NCBI RefSeq assembly: GCF_003860525.1
Contig: NZ_CP034161.1
Span: 620,001 to 684,000, forward strand
Direction of reading: 5' to 3'
Length of the DNA: 64,000 nt
Origin: Epilithonimonas vandammei
GTDB taxonomy: Bacteria > Bacteroidota > Bacteroidia > Flavobacteriales > Weeksellaceae
Shown: positions 16,844-26,361 of the stretch, piece by piece
How the letters are laid out: the number at the start of each line of letters is the position of its first letter
Numbering within the stretch: position 1 is the first letter of the stretch
Translations under genes and position numbers: made by a program
The notes under the pieces: generated by a model
What the model saw: only the letters and a program-made list of their open reading frames with translations
Told to the model about the DNA's origin: nothing
Database searches by the model: none

Positions 16844-16946
16844 TCAATAAATAACGGTTCCGAATTTTATCGGAATCGCTTTTTGCGTTTATACCAAATT
16901 AAAAAAAGTCTTTCTCCTTTTGGAGAGAGATTTAGAGAGAGGAAAA

Positions 16947-19900
16947 ATGGAATTAAAAAAAATCAACCAGAATCTTTTGCCCGATTTACTTCAGAAGCAG
17001 TTCGGGAGCGAGATTTTTTCGCAGATAGTTACTAAACAGCATATTTCAGTCAAAGGAAGTGCCGGTTCCGCCGTTTCAATTTTGGCAGCAGAACTGTTTC
17101 TGACGCAGAATAAAACCATTCTTTATCTCGCTGACGATAAGGAAGATGCACTTTATATCAATGCGGAAATGGAAGATTTGCTGGGAAAAGATAACATTCT
17201 TTATTTTCCGGCCACTCATTTGGAACCTTATCAGATCGAGAAAACCCAAAATGCGAATCTTGTTCTGAGAACCGAAGTCATCAATAAACTGAACTCAGGA
17301 AAATCTCCGAAAGTGATTGTAGCTTTTATAGGCGCAATGTCCGAAAAAGTGTTGAAAAAAGAAGATTTCAAGGCGATTTCTCATCACATCAAAGTAGGAG
17401 ATCAATTGGATTTTGATTTTGTGGATGAGCTGCTGAATCATTACCAATTCAACCAAACCGACTTTGTTTCCGAACCGGGAGAATTTTCTGTCCGTGGCGG
17501 AATTGTGGATGTTTTTTCTTTTTCTAATGAAAAGCCTTTCCGAATCACATTTTTCGGTAACGAAGTAGAAAGTATCAGGACTTTTGATATAGAATCTCAA
17601 TTGTCTCTGGATAAAATAGATGAATTTCAGTTGGTCTCCAACATGAATTTTTCGGTGTCCGGAAACAAGGTTTCGTTGTTTGAATTATTGCCAGAAGACA
17701 GTTTTATTGTTTCAAAAAACCTTTATCTGTCCGCAAGAAGAATCAAGGAGTTCCACGAAAAAGCTTTGGAAAAGTATGAAACACTTAGTAAAGATATCAA
17801 GCACAGATCGCCGGACGAATTGTTCATTTCTGAGGGAGAATTTCAGAATAAGTTGATTAAGTTCAAAACCATAGATTTCAGTTCGCAGCATTTCAAACTA
17901 CCAAAATCTCAGATAATTGAACTCAACCAAACACAGCAGCCGAGTTTTCACAAAAACTTCGAATTGCTGATTCAGGATTTGGAAGAAAAACAAGGACAAG
18001 GATTTGACACTTGGATTTCATTTTCAAGTGAAAAACAGAAAGAAAGATTACAATCCATTTTTGAAGAACTTCAGCACGAGATTCCGTTCAAAAGCTTCAA
18101 ATCGGAACTGCACGAAGGTTTCGTGGATTCTGATAACAAGATTCTGATTTATACCGATCATCAGATTTTCGACCGTTACCAACGTTATAAATCCAAGGAT
18201 GGATTTGCTAAGTCGGAGCAGCTGACACTCAAGGATTTAATGTCTCTCAAAGTTGGCGATTATATTGCTCATATTGACCACGGAATCGGGAAATTTATGG
18301 GATTGGTTAAGGTCAATAATGACGGCAAAATCCAGGAATGTTTTAAGTTGAGTTACAAAAACGGTGATTTGCTGTATGTCAGCATTCATTCACTCCATAA
18401 AATTTCGAAATATAACGGGCCAGACGGAAAAGAAATTGTCCTTAGCAAACTCGGTTCACCAGCCTGGAAATCATTAAAACAAAAAACCAAGGCAAGAGTT
18501 AAGCAAATCGCTTTCGACCTGATAAAACTCTATGCGGAAAGGAAAACGGCTAAAGGATTTCAGTATTCGCCGGATTCCTACCTACAAAATGAGCTGGAAG
18601 CAAGCTTCCTTTACGAAGATACACCAGACCAGGAAAAAGCAACGCTGGATGTAAAAAAAGATATGGAAAATGAAGGCGTGATGGACCGTTTGATCTGTGG
18701 CGATGTTGGATTCGGGAAAACGGAAGTTGCGATTCGTGCCGCGTTCAAAGCGGCGACAGACGGCAAACAGGTTGCGATTCTGGTTCCCACAACGATTCTG
18801 GCTTTCCAACATTACAGAAGTTTCAAAGAGCGTTTGAAAGATTTTCCGGTTAATATTTCTTATATGAACCGATTCCGCACAGCTAAACAGAAATCTGAAA
18901 CCAAAGAAGGCCTTAAAAATGGTAAAATCGATATTGTCATCGGAACGCATCAGTTGGTTGGTAAAGACATTAAATTCAAGGATTTAGGATTGTTGATTAT
19001 TGATGAGGAACATAAATTCGGCGTTTCCGTCAAGGATAAATTAAAAACGCTTAAAACCAATGTTGATACATTGACTTTAACGGCAACTCCTATTCCTCGG
19101 ACTTTGCAATTCTCATTGATGGCTGCAAGAGATTTATCGGTGATTAAAACGCCGCCACCCAACAGACAACCTGTGGATACCAGCATCATTGGCTTCAGCG
19201 AAGAAATTATCCGGGATGCAGTTTCCTACGAATTGCAGCGCGATGGACAGGTTTATTTCATCAACAACAGAATCGAAAATCTAAAAGATATTGCCGGACT
19301 AATCCAGAGACTGGTTCCGGATGCAAGAGTTATTACCGGTCATGGACAGATGGATGGGAAACAAATGGAAACGAATATCCTCGATTTTATGGAAGGAAAA
19401 TACGATGTTCTGGTTTCCACGACTATTGTAGAATCCGGTGTGGATGTCCCGAATGCGAATACGATTTTCATTAATGATGCGCAACGTTTCGGAATGGCAG
19501 ACCTGCACCAGATGCGTGGAAGAGTAGGGCGAAGCAACAGAAAAGCATTCTGTTACCTGATAACGCCGCCATTTGATATGATGACGTCTGATGCGAGGAA
19601 ACGTCTCGAAGCGATTGAGCAATTCTCGGATCTCGGAAGTGGTTTCCAGATTGCAATGAAAGACCTGGAAATCCGGGGAGCAGGGGATTTGCTGGGTGCT
19701 GAACAAAGTGGTTTTATTAATGAAATGGGATTTGAGACGTACCAGAAAATGATGCAGGAAGCGTTGGAAGAGCTGAAAGATGATGAGAATTTTGAGAATC
19801 TTTTCGAAAATGAAGAAGACCGGAACAAACTTTTCAAATCTACCAGAGAAGTGAATATTGATACGGATTTGGAACTGATGTTGCCCGATGATTATGTGAG

Positions 19901-20294
19901 CTCTACGGAAGAGCGATTGTCATTGTATCAAAAATTAGCCGATATTCAGAGTGCGAAGGAACTGGAACAATTTGAAAATGAACTGATAGACCGATTCGGA
20001 ACACTGCCGGATGAAGCGATTAACCTTCTGAAATCTGTAGAGCTGAAATGGCTGGCGGCAGAAATTGGATTTGATAAGCTGGTGGTGAAAAATAAGGTTT
20101 TCCTGGGTTATTTTCCAGCGAATCCCCAAGATAAATTCTATCAAAGTGAGAAATTCAAAAAAATAATTGCTTATCTCACACAAAATCCGGCAGAAGCGAC
20201 GTTAAAAGAAAAGAACAACCAGCTGATGATGCGAAAAGATAACGTGAAGAATGTGGATGATGTGAACCTGGTTCTGAATAGGATTTTGGCTTAA
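16947..20294 (+). CDS. mfd: Transcription-repair coupling factor Mfd
   Basis: A 1115-residue ATP-dependent translocase that removes RNA polymerase stalled at DNA lesions and recruits UvrA. The N-terminal UvrB-like region contains GEFSVRGGIVDVFSF, followed by the RNA-polymerase interacting domain (VGDYIAHIDHGIGKFMGL), then the RecG-like motor: Walker A CGDVGFGKTEVA, DEEHKFGV, TATPIPRTLQFSL, and RGRVGRSNRKAFCYL, and the C-terminal TRCF domain (EERLSLYQKLADI). The ATG at 16947 follows a purine-rich stretch and is preferred to one at 16920 that adds only charged residues. It is complete and is not linked to other repair genes. Confidence 0.97.
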   Translation: MELKKINQNLLPDLLQKQFGSEIFSQIVTKQHISVKGSAGSAVSILAAELFLTQNKTILYLADDKEDALYINAEMEDLLGKDNILYFPATHLEPYQIEKTQNANLVLRTEVINKLNSGKSPKVIVAFIGAMSEKVLKKEDFKAISHHIKVGDQLDFDFVDELLNHYQFNQTDFVSEPGEFSVRGGIVDVFSFSNEKPFRITFFGNEVESIRTFDIESQLSLDKIDEFQLVSNMNFSVSGNKVSLFELLPEDSFIVSKNLYLSARRIKEFHEKALEKYETLSKDIKHRSPDELFISEGEFQNKLIKFKTIDFSSQHFKLPKSQIIELNQTQQPSFHKNFELLIQDLEEKQGQGFDTWISFSSEKQKERLQSIFEELQHEIPFKSFKSELHEGFVDSDNKILIYTDHQIFDRYQRYKSKDGFAKSEQLTLKDLMSLKVGDYIAHIDHGIGKFMGLVKVNNDGKIQECFKLSYKNGDLLYVSIHSLHKISKYNGPDGKEIVLSKLGSPAWKSLKQKTKARVKQIAFDLIKLYAERKTAKGFQYSPDSYLQNELEASFLYEDTPDQEKATLDVKKDMENEGVMDRLICGDVGFGKTEVAIRAAFKAATDGKQVAILVPTTILAFQHYRSFKERLKDFPVNISYMNRFRTAKQKSETKEGLKNGKIDIVIGTHQLVGKDIKFKDLGLLIIDEEHKFGVSVKDKLKTLKTNVDTLTLTATPIPRTLQFSLMAARDLSVIKTPPPNRQPVDTSIIGFSEEIIRDAVSYELQRDGQVYFINNRIENLKDIAGLIQRLVPDARVITGHGQMDGKQMETNILDFMEGKYDVLVSTTIVESGVDVPNANTIFINDAQRFGMADLHQMRGRVGRSNRKAFCYLITPPFDMMTSDARKRLEAIEQFSDLGSGFQIAMKDLEIRGAGDLLGAEQSGFINEMGFETYQKMMQEALEELKDDENFENLFENEEDRNKLFKSTREVNIDTDLELMLPDDYVSSTEERLSLYQKLADIQSAKELEQFENELIDRFGTLPDEAINLLKSVELKWLAAEIGFDKLVVKNKVFLGYFPANPQDKFYQSEKFKKIIAYLTQNPAEATLKEKNNQLMMRKDNVKNVDDVNLVLNRILA

Positions 20295-20310
20295 TAATTA
20301 CATTTGCTTG

Positions 20311-21303
20311 ATGATTCGATTTCATATAAATATTATTGAAAAGAAAATTATTGTATTGATTTTTGCAATAATTGTTTCCTTATTCAAGTCCCAAATCGTA
20401 AAATACCATTACGATAAAGAAATGATATTTTTCAGTGATGCGGATAATGAAAGCGGAATCTCTGTTAGATTTAATTCAAGAGATAAAACGGTTCCGGTTT
20501 ATTCTATCGGATTTAATTCTAAAAAAGAATCAATCAGAAACACAATTAATTTTTACTACAGTTACAGAAAAAATATCTACAGGATGGACGGCGTCCTATA
20601 CAATGAAAAATATGTTGCGGCTAATGGATTCAGGACTTTCCGCGCCGCATCGCCCGTCAGGTATTTTAAGAAAGCATCAGATTCGCTTTACAATTATAAA
20701 TCCTATAAAAACCTGGAAAAAAGGATTGCAAAGGATAAAGACGGAACCGAAATAGAATTGTTTGTAGCACAGTTGAATGATAATATTGACTATTCTGAAC
20801 CAGCGCTTTTCTATTTGTCGGAACATTATGGTATTTCGCCAGGTTTGGGAAAAGGAGAATTGGTAGTTTTTGCGACTTATAAATTCAATTCTGGTTCATA
20901 TGCTGGGGATTTTGTAGAGATCAAAGATATCAGCACGGATTTGTATCTTAACAAAAATCAGATCGAAGCATTGATTGATGATAGGTATAGGGAATTTATG
21001 CAGCAAACTCAGCAAGCCAAAACGCCGGTCTATTGTTCTGTAACCGCATTCAGTAAAAATACGGATGATAAAACAAAAGAAGAACTAAATGACTTCATAG
21101 GGCATATGTGCGATTATTATGATCTTTGGAGCAATCAGGAAAAATTCGAAAACTTCAACAGTTATTTTGATACAGAGTATAAAAGAAGAGTTGATATCTA
21201 CAGAAGAAATGGTAATCTGAACGATAAACAAATCAAGATTTATTCTGAGGAAATCACTCGCTTGAAAAATCAGAACCTGAAGGAAAATTTCGATTACAAG
21301 TGA
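20311..21303 (+). CDS. Hypothetical protein with N-terminal signal/anchor
   Basis: A 330-residue protein whose N-terminus (residues 10-28, EKKIIVLIFAIIVSLFKSQ) is a signal peptide or anchor; the rest is hydrophilic, with Tyr- and Asp-rich beta segments and a helical C-terminus (DKQIKIYSEEITRLKNQN). I do not recognise a family. It follows mfd by 16 bases. A TAnnTTTG box at 20299-20306 sits so close that the transcript might begin at or next to the ATG. Confidence 0.65.
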   Translation: MIRFHINIIEKKIIVLIFAIIVSLFKSQIVKYHYDKEMIFFSDADNESGISVRFNSRDKTVPVYSIGFNSKKESIRNTINFYYSYRKNIYRMDGVLYNEKYVAANGFRTFRAASPVRYFKKASDSLYNYKSYKNLEKRIAKDKDGTEIELFVAQLNDNIDYSEPALFYLSEHYGISPGLGKGELVVFATYKFNSGSYAGDFVEIKDISTDLYLNKNQIEALIDDRYREFMQQTQQAKTPVYCSVTAFSKNTDDKTKEELNDFIGHMCDYYDLWSNQEKFENFNSYFDTEYKRRVDIYRRNGNLNDKQIKIYSEEITRLKNQNLKENFDYK

Positions 21304-21337
21304 TTCTAAGAAAAGACTACCATTAAATTTAAAAAAT

Positions 21338-21345
21338 TAACTTTG
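21338..21345 (+). promoter_or_regulatory. -7 box before the 21364 lipoprotein gene
   Basis: TAACTTTG matches TAnnTTTG and lies about 19 bases upstream of the chosen ATG. It also argues against the TTG at 21343 as a start, because that codon lies inside the box. Confidence 0.55.
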
Positions 21346-21363
21346 CAGACAGAAAATCAAACA

Positions 21364-22215
21364 ATGAAAAAAATATGTTTTCTCATCTTCGTTCTATTTA
21401 TTATTGCATCTTGTAGTCCTAATCAGGATATCAACGGAGATTATTTGCGGGGCGTGTCTTACAGCTCAAATGGCGGAACTAATGCAACGATCAAAAATGT
21501 CAAAACAGTAACAACTGTAGATGCTGCAGGAGATAAAATAGTAGCAACTTATAATTACACTGGCGGCCGACTGACCAGCGTGACTTCTAGTGATAATTCC
21601 TTTTATTACCAGCTAACTTATACAGGAGACGATATTACCAAAATTTTGTATAAATCAGTCGATGATACGGGAAAAGATATTACCAATACTCAGGTTCTTA
21701 CTTACTCAGCAGGTAAGCTTACAAAATCAGAAGGTGATGTTGTGTTTGCCGGAAGCGGGACTTTTACTTCCTCAACTATCTACAGTTATGATGGAGATAA
21801 GATAAAATCAATCATTACCAAAGTAAAAGATAAGGCAACTTCATCAGAAAGATACACTATACAGACAGATTATGGTTTTTCTGGATCGAATGTCTCCAAC
21901 TTTAAATACAGTTTAACATACGCAGCAGGACCGATGACACAGACGCCTATTATCCTAAACATTACCTTAAGCAATTATGACAGCTACAAGAATCCTTTTG
22001 GAACATTGCCAATGGCATTCAAGCTGGTCAGCGCGCAGTTTGATTTAGAAAATAATGCGTTATATGGCTTTTCTAAAAACAACTATAAAACGGCTAACAT
22101 CAAAACCAATACGGATAACACTACCGTAAACTTCAGCTATTCTTATGATACTGATGGTTATCCGATTTTAGGAACTTCTTCTGCGGGAACGGTTTCTTTC
22201 CAATATGTAAAATAA
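21364..22215 (+). CDS. Predicted lipoprotein, beta-rich, DUF4595-like
   Basis: A 283-residue lipoprotein: MKKICFLIFVLFIIASC supplies the signal and lipobox Cys. The mature part is a run of beta-hairpins with YNYTGGRLTSVTSSDN, TYTGDDITKILYKS, YSYDGDKIKSIITK and a C-terminal YSYDTDGYPILGTSS, an RHS/YD-like layout seen in DUF4595-type surface lipoproteins of Bacteroidota. Function unknown. It lies between the unknown 20311 gene and pth. Confidence 0.72.
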   Translation: MKKICFLIFVLFIIASCSPNQDINGDYLRGVSYSSNGGTNATIKNVKTVTTVDAAGDKIVATYNYTGGRLTSVTSSDNSFYYQLTYTGDDITKILYKSVDDTGKDITNTQVLTYSAGKLTKSEGDVVFAGSGTFTSSTIYSYDGDKIKSIITKVKDKATSSERYTIQTDYGFSGSNVSNFKYSLTYAAGPMTQTPIILNITLSNYDSYKNPFGTLPMAFKLVSAQFDLENNALYGFSKNNYKTANIKTNTDNTTVNFSYSYDTDGYPILGTSSAGTVSFQYVK

Positions 22216-22227
22216 ACTTAATTTGAA

Positions 22228-22791
22228 ATGAAATATTTGATTGTCGGAATTGGTAACAAGGGCGAAGAATACGTAGAAACGCGTCATAATATCGGCTTTA
22301 AGGTAGCAGAAAAAGTAGCGGAAACAATAGATGCACCTTTCAAATCTTCTAACTTCGGACTTTTGGCAGAAGGAAAGTACAAAGGCAGAAAAGTTTTTAT
22401 TCTGAAACCAGACACGTATGTTAATCTTTCCGGAAATGCGGTTAAATTCTGGATGCAGAAAGAAAATATTCCTTTAGAAAATATTCTGGTGATTACCGAT
22501 GATCTGGCATTGCCATTTGGATCTCTCAGGATGAAGATGAAAGGGTCTGATGCTGGGCACAACGGTCTGAAAAGCATACAGTCACAACTCAACACACAAA
22601 ACTATCCCCGGCTGAGGTTCGGGATTTCTGCAGACTTTTCGGAAGGCAAACAGGCAGATTATGTTCTCGGAAAATGGAATGAAGAAGAAAAACAAAAGCT
22701 TTCCGAAAGAATTGAAAAATTTTCCCAAGCCGTACTTTCTTTTGTTTTCGCAGGGATACAAAATACGATGAGTACATTCAACGGAAAATAA
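22228..22791 (+). CDS. pth: Peptidyl-tRNA hydrolase
   Basis: Cleaves peptidyl-tRNA released from stalled ribosomes so the tRNA can be reused. The 187-residue protein shows the N-terminal GIGNKGEEYVETRHNIGF with the catalytic His, PDTYVNLSGNAV with the binding Asn, ITDDLALPFG with the acidic partner, and SDAGHNGLKSI. Length and motif order are standard for the bacterial Pth family. It begins 12 bases after the lipoprotein gene, so it may share its transcript. Confidence 0.97.
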   Translation: MKYLIVGIGNKGEEYVETRHNIGFKVAEKVAETIDAPFKSSNFGLLAEGKYKGRKVFILKPDTYVNLSGNAVKFWMQKENIPLENILVITDDLALPFGSLRMKMKGSDAGHNGLKSIQSQLNTQNYPRLRFGISADFSEGKQADYVLGKWNEEEKQKLSERIEKFSQAVLSFVFAGIQNTMSTFNGK

Positions 22792-22795
22792 GTGA

Positions 22796-22816
22796 CCGGA
22801 TAATAAAATTACCCGG
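22796..22816. terminator. Hairpin between convergent pth and carbonic anhydrase genes
   Basis: A 9-bp stem (CCGGATAAT with ATTACCCGG, one G-T pair on the minus strand) closes a three-base loop. No strong T-run follows on either strand, so termination is likely but not certain. Confidence 0.4.
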
Positions 22817-22851
22817 CCAACTTCCCTAATAATATGAAAAAAAAGTGTTTT

Positions 22852-23487
22852 CTATAACCAATTTACGACGCCTGTTTCTACGTCGTAGTTTGCGCCTACG
22901 ATTTTGATTTTACCTTCGTCTTCCAGTTTTTTTAAAGTAGAACTTTGTTTACGGATATCCTCGATGGCGTGCTTCACATTGTGATGATTCAGCCTTTCCA
23001 AAAGATCTTCGTTCGAAGATGAGCGTTCTTCACCATCTTTTATAATGGTTTTTATAATCGGATCAAAATGGCCAATGAGATGATTCAGGTTATCCATTCC
23101 CATTGGTTCGATAGCTGCGGAATCTAGACCGCCCTTTAGTGCACCGCACTTGGAGTGTCCTAGAACGACAACAAGTTTGGAACCTGCGACATTACAGCCA
23201 AATTCCATTGAGCCAAGAATGTCCTGATTAACAAAATTTCCTGCTATTCTGATGCTGAAAATATCACCTAATCCTTGGTCAAAGATCAATTCTGCAGATG
23301 TACGGCTGTCTATGCAACTAAGAATAACTGCAAAAGGCCATTGTCCGGCTCTGGTCGCATTCACTTGTTCCAGAAGGTCCCGGTTAGCTTTCAAGTTGTT
23401 TACGAATCTTTGGTTCCCTTCTTTAAGAAAGTTGAGGGCTTTTTCTGGTGTTATGGTTGCTTGTGTTTCGGATGTATGTGCTTTCAT
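22852..23487 (-). CDS. Beta-class carbonic anhydrase (first)
   Basis: Interconverts CO2 and bicarbonate. The zinc ligands are visible as Cys and Asp in CIDSRTSAELIFDQG and as His and Cys in GHSKCGALKGG, with the RIAGNFVN segment between, all typical of the beta class. The 211-residue protein has no signal peptide and is cytosolic. It lies 49 bases after the SulP transporter gene on the same strand, and a second, different beta-carbonic anhydrase lies on the other side of that transporter. Confidence 0.95.
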   Translation of the reverse strand: MKAHTSETQATITPEKALNFLKEGNQRFVNNLKANRDLLEQVNATRAGQWPFAVILSCIDSRTSAELIFDQGLGDIFSIRIAGNFVNQDILGSMEFGCNVAGSKLVVVLGHSKCGALKGGLDSAAIEPMGMDNLNHLIGHFDPIIKTIIKDGEERSSSNEDLLERLNHHNVKHAIEDIRKQSSTLKKLEDEGKIKIVGANYDVETGVVNWL

Positions 23488-23536
23488 TTTATTTGTAATT
23501 GATTTTTAGTGATTAATTTTTTGTAGGTTTTGATAT

Positions 23537-25132
23537 TTACATCGCTCTTCTGTGGTGTACGACTACATGAGAGTCTTGATCATTGGCATAATCCCTATAG
23601 GATGTTTTGAAGCCCAATAATTCCACTTCAATATCTTCTTCTTTTGCTCTTACGTTTGCGAAATCCTGTATCATTTCCAAAACGTCTGTGGTGATATAGG
23701 AAGTTTTTCTCGCGTCAATAATAACTTTAGATTTGGATTTTATATTTTTAAGGGTTTTTTTGATGGCAGCCTTGTTTAGAAATGATACTTCTTCCGCTAG
23801 TTTTATAGTGATATCATCAGCGTCATCCAAGTTTTCTTTACTCAGATAATAGGCTCTTTTCATATTTCCTTGCAAAATATAAATGATCGATATCAATAAT
23901 CCAATGCCTACACCTTTTAGCAGATCAGTTGCAACCACTGCCACAACAGTTGCCAAAAATGGGATAAACTGGTATTTTCCGTTTTTCCAAAAATGGATAA
24001 AAGTTGCAGGTTTGGCAAGCTTATATCCAACCAATATCAGAACCGCAGCCAATGTTGCCAACGGAATAAGATTCAAGATGAATGGGATTGATAATACACA
24101 AATCAGAAGCAAAACACCGTGGATAATGGTTGATAGCTTGGATGTTGCACCGGCACTCGCATTGGCGGAACTCCTTACCACTACAGATGTCATTGGCAGC
24201 CCGCCAATAAAAGAACTTATCAGGTTGCCAATTCCTTGCGCCTTCAGTTCCAGGTTGGTGTCCGTGATTCTCCTTTTCACATCCAGCCTGTCAGAGGCTT
24301 CTATACATAGCAAAGTTTCTATAGATGCAACTACGGCAATGGTAGCTCCTGTAATCCAGACTTTAGGGTTTGTAAATCCCGAAATATCCGGAAAAGTAAT
24401 TAGGTTTTTAAAATCTTCCAAACTTTTTGGAACAGGAAGTGTTACTAGATGTTCCGGAGCTATCGCAAGTGTGCTTCCTGATATTTTAAATAATTCATTG
24501 AGAAGAATACCTGTTATTACAGCTACTAAAGCGCCAGGCAGTACTTTTAATTTTTTAAGCGTAGGAACATTATCCCAAGCCAAGAGAATAGAAATTGAGA
24601 CTAGTGTAATCACAACTGCGCCTGGGTGTATAGCAGATAGCAATTCTGTAAAAAAACCGCTATTGAAACCATTGTCAAAAAGAGATTCGTGACCTTCATA
24701 ATCTTTATCAAATCCCACAGCGTGTGATATTTGTTTTAATATAATAATGATACCAATCCCTGCCAGCATTCCTTCGATGACGTTATTTGGAAAATAATTG
24801 GAGATGCTTCCAGCACGGATGAAGCCAAGAATAAGTTGAATGATTCCTGCAATAATTCCTGCGCACAGAAACAGTTCAAATGCACCGATATCAGTTATTG
24901 CAACCAAAATAATCGCTGTAAGTCCTGCCGCTGGTCCGGACACGGAAATGTTGGAATTACTGATTACGCCTACTACTATTCCGCCCACAACACCCGAAAT
25001 GATGCCAGATAATGGCGGAGCGCCGGATGCTAGTGCAATACCAAGACATAATGGTAAAGCCACAAGGAAAACGACAAGTCCCGATGGAAAGTTTTCTTTG
25101 ATCCCTCCGAACAAAGATGTTGAATTTTTCAT
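23537..25132 (-). CDS. SulP-family anion transporter with STAS domain
   Basis: A 531-residue inner-membrane transporter with about 10-14 hydrophobic segments. FPSGLVVFLVALPLCLGIALASGAPP is the family signature, and a STAS domain follows at about residues 415-510 (SKVIIDARKTSYITTDVLEMIQDF). SulP proteins carry sulfate, bicarbonate or other anions. Its place between two carbonic anhydrase genes favours bicarbonate. The ATG at 25132 is preferred to a GTG at 25153. The genes are on one strand and probably form an operon with the first carbonic anhydrase. Confidence 0.9.
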   Translation of the reverse strand: MKNSTSLFGGIKENFPSGLVVFLVALPLCLGIALASGAPPLSGIISGVVGGIVVGVISNSNISVSGPAAGLTAIILVAITDIGAFELFLCAGIIAGIIQLILGFIRAGSISNYFPNNVIEGMLAGIGIIIILKQISHAVGFDKDYEGHESLFDNGFNSGFFTELLSAIHPGAVVITLVSISILLAWDNVPTLKKLKVLPGALVAVITGILLNELFKISGSTLAIAPEHLVTLPVPKSLEDFKNLITFPDISGFTNPKVWITGATIAVVASIETLLCIEASDRLDVKRRITDTNLELKAQGIGNLISSFIGGLPMTSVVVRSSANASAGATSKLSTIIHGVLLLICVLSIPFILNLIPLATLAAVLILVGYKLAKPATFIHFWKNGKYQFIPFLATVVAVVATDLLKGVGIGLLISIIYILQGNMKRAYYLSKENLDDADDITIKLAEEVSFLNKAAIKKTLKNIKSKSKVIIDARKTSYITTDVLEMIQDFANVRAKEEDIEVELLGFKTSYRDYANDQDSHVVVHHRRAM

Positions 25133-25215
25133 TTGTAAATTTTTAGGTTTCACAGACTACCGGAAGTAAAGGCAATTGCTTTATTTACAAGTACATGTGG
25201 CTGTATAGAATAAAT

Positions 25216-25273
25216 AACCGCTGCCTCAGATAAGGGGCATCGACCAGTTTTTTTAAATGCACAGCATTAGCTG
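25216..25273 (-). other. Possible structured leader upstream of sulP
   Basis: On the minus strand this stretch can form a CAGC-TAAT-GCTG hairpin (25262-25273) and then a second stem AACTG/CGGTT plus TGCC/GGCA enclosing CCTTATCTGA (25216-25249). It lies between the small secreted gene and sulP. It matches no riboswitch I can name; pairing alone is weak evidence. Confidence 0.3.
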
Positions 25274-25315
25274 GCTTTCTCAGTGTAAGCTAAAAAAAGC
25301 ATCTAAAAAAGTTAT

Positions 25316-25615
25316 TTATAGGTATTCTGGTGGAGGGGAAAAAGTACTGAGAAAAGGTGGAAAGTATAATTTTGACTCCCAGCTAAAAATTCTTTTTTTA
25401 TTAGGATCAGATTCAAAGAATTTTATGAAATCGTGGATGTTTAGGGTTTTAGGCATCGTTTTTTCGTAGATAACGATGGTGTTTGTGGAGTGTTGCTCTT
25501 CTTCATTGATTACAACATTGGTTCTGGGCAGTTCCCATCCGAAAACTGCAGCAATACCTGGTAATGCTGTAAAGTTTAAGAAAACCATTAATGTTATAAT
25601 ACTCCAATACTTCAT
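25316..25615 (-). CDS. Small secreted hypothetical protein in the carbonic anhydrase cluster
   Basis: A 99-residue protein with an N-terminal signal peptide (KYWSIITLMVFLNFTALPGIAA) and a mature part starting AVFGWELPRTNVVINEEE. No metal-binding or catalytic motif is visible. It lies 16 bases after the second carbonic anhydrase gene on the same strand, so it is likely co-expressed with it and would be periplasmic or membrane-attached. I recall similar short proteins next to flavobacterial carbonic anhydrases but could not check. Function unknown. Confidence 0.7.
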   Translation of the reverse strand: MKYWSIITLMVFLNFTALPGIAAVFGWELPRTNVVINEEEQHSTNTIVIYEKTMPKTLNIHDFIKFFESDPNKKRIFSWESKLYFPPFLSTFSPPPEYL

Positions 25616-25631
25616 TTTATCATTGATGAGC

Positions 25632-26297
25632 TTATTTTCTGCGGCTCATCACCCAGTCAGAATCTGTAAGGTTGTAAATTTTCTGAATGTCTTTTAATAT
25701 TTTTTCAAAATCGATTTCAAGATCGATGATTCTGCCTGTTCTCAGGTCAAATACCCAACCGTGGACTAATGGTTGCTCTTCAAGAATATAACGTTCCTGC
25801 ACGCATGCCATTTTGATTACATTGATGCACTGCTCCTGAACATTAAGTTCTACAAGACGGTCATATTTTTTTGAAGCGTCTCCAATAGCATCAAGCTCGG
25901 TCTGATGAAGCCTGTATACATCACGGATATTTCTAAGCCAAGGATTAAGCAAGCCAAGATCCTGAGATGTCATTGCGGCTTTCACACCACCACAATTGTA
26001 ATGACCACAGACGATGATGTGTTTAACTTTTAGATGTTCTACGGCGTATTGAATTACAGCTGTAGAACTCATATCAAGTGTGTTGATGACGTTAGCAATA
26101 TTCCTGTGAACAAAAACTTCACCTGGCTGTGCACCTATCATATCTTCAGCAGTAACACGGCTGTCGGAGCATCCAATGTAGAGATATTCTGGATTTTGCG
26201 TTTTGGCGAGTTCGTGGAAATATTCCGGGTTATCCGCAATCTTAGACTCTACCCATTTTTTATTGTTCTCAAAAATAGCTTTATACGACTTCGACAT
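25632..26297 (-). CDS. Beta-class carbonic anhydrase (second)
   Basis: A 221-residue enzyme with zinc ligands in CSDSRVTAEDMIGAQPGEVFVHRNIAN and GHYNCGGVKAA, and the C-terminal VHGWVFDLRTGRIIDL segment found in Can-type enzymes. It is of a different subgroup from the enzyme at 22852-23487, judging by the changed motif residues and overall sequence. The ATG at 26297 places the conserved KAIFENNKKWV near the N-terminus. It heads the four-gene minus-strand group with the secreted protein, SulP and the first carbonic anhydrase. Confidence 0.96.
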   Translation of the reverse strand: MSKSYKAIFENNKKWVESKIADNPEYFHELAKTQNPEYLYIGCSDSRVTAEDMIGAQPGEVFVHRNIANVINTLDMSSTAVIQYAVEHLKVKHIIVCGHYNCGGVKAAMTSQDLGLLNPWLRNIRDVYRLHQTELDAIGDASKKYDRLVELNVQEQCINVIKMACVQERYILEEQPLVHGWVFDLRTGRIIDLEIDFEKILKDIQKIYNLTDSDWVMSRRK

Positions 26298-26361
26298 TCG
26301 ATACACTTGTTATATGATTTAGTTATTAGGATTTTGTTTTTAATAGACGAAATCAATATTG

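Noticed and set aside
16407..16847. Longer lipoprotein form starting at TTG 16847
   Set aside because: It would place 21 residues before a lipoprotein signal and start within the mfd promoter region; the TTG at 16784 fits better.
22796..22816. Hairpin as an attachment site or small RNA
   Set aside because: A simple stem between convergent gene ends with no repeated copy and no promoter; a terminator is the simpler reading.
23883..24692. Plus-strand frame of 269 codons antisense to sulP
   Set aside because: Shadow of a conserved membrane transporter on the other strand; no family features and no promoter.
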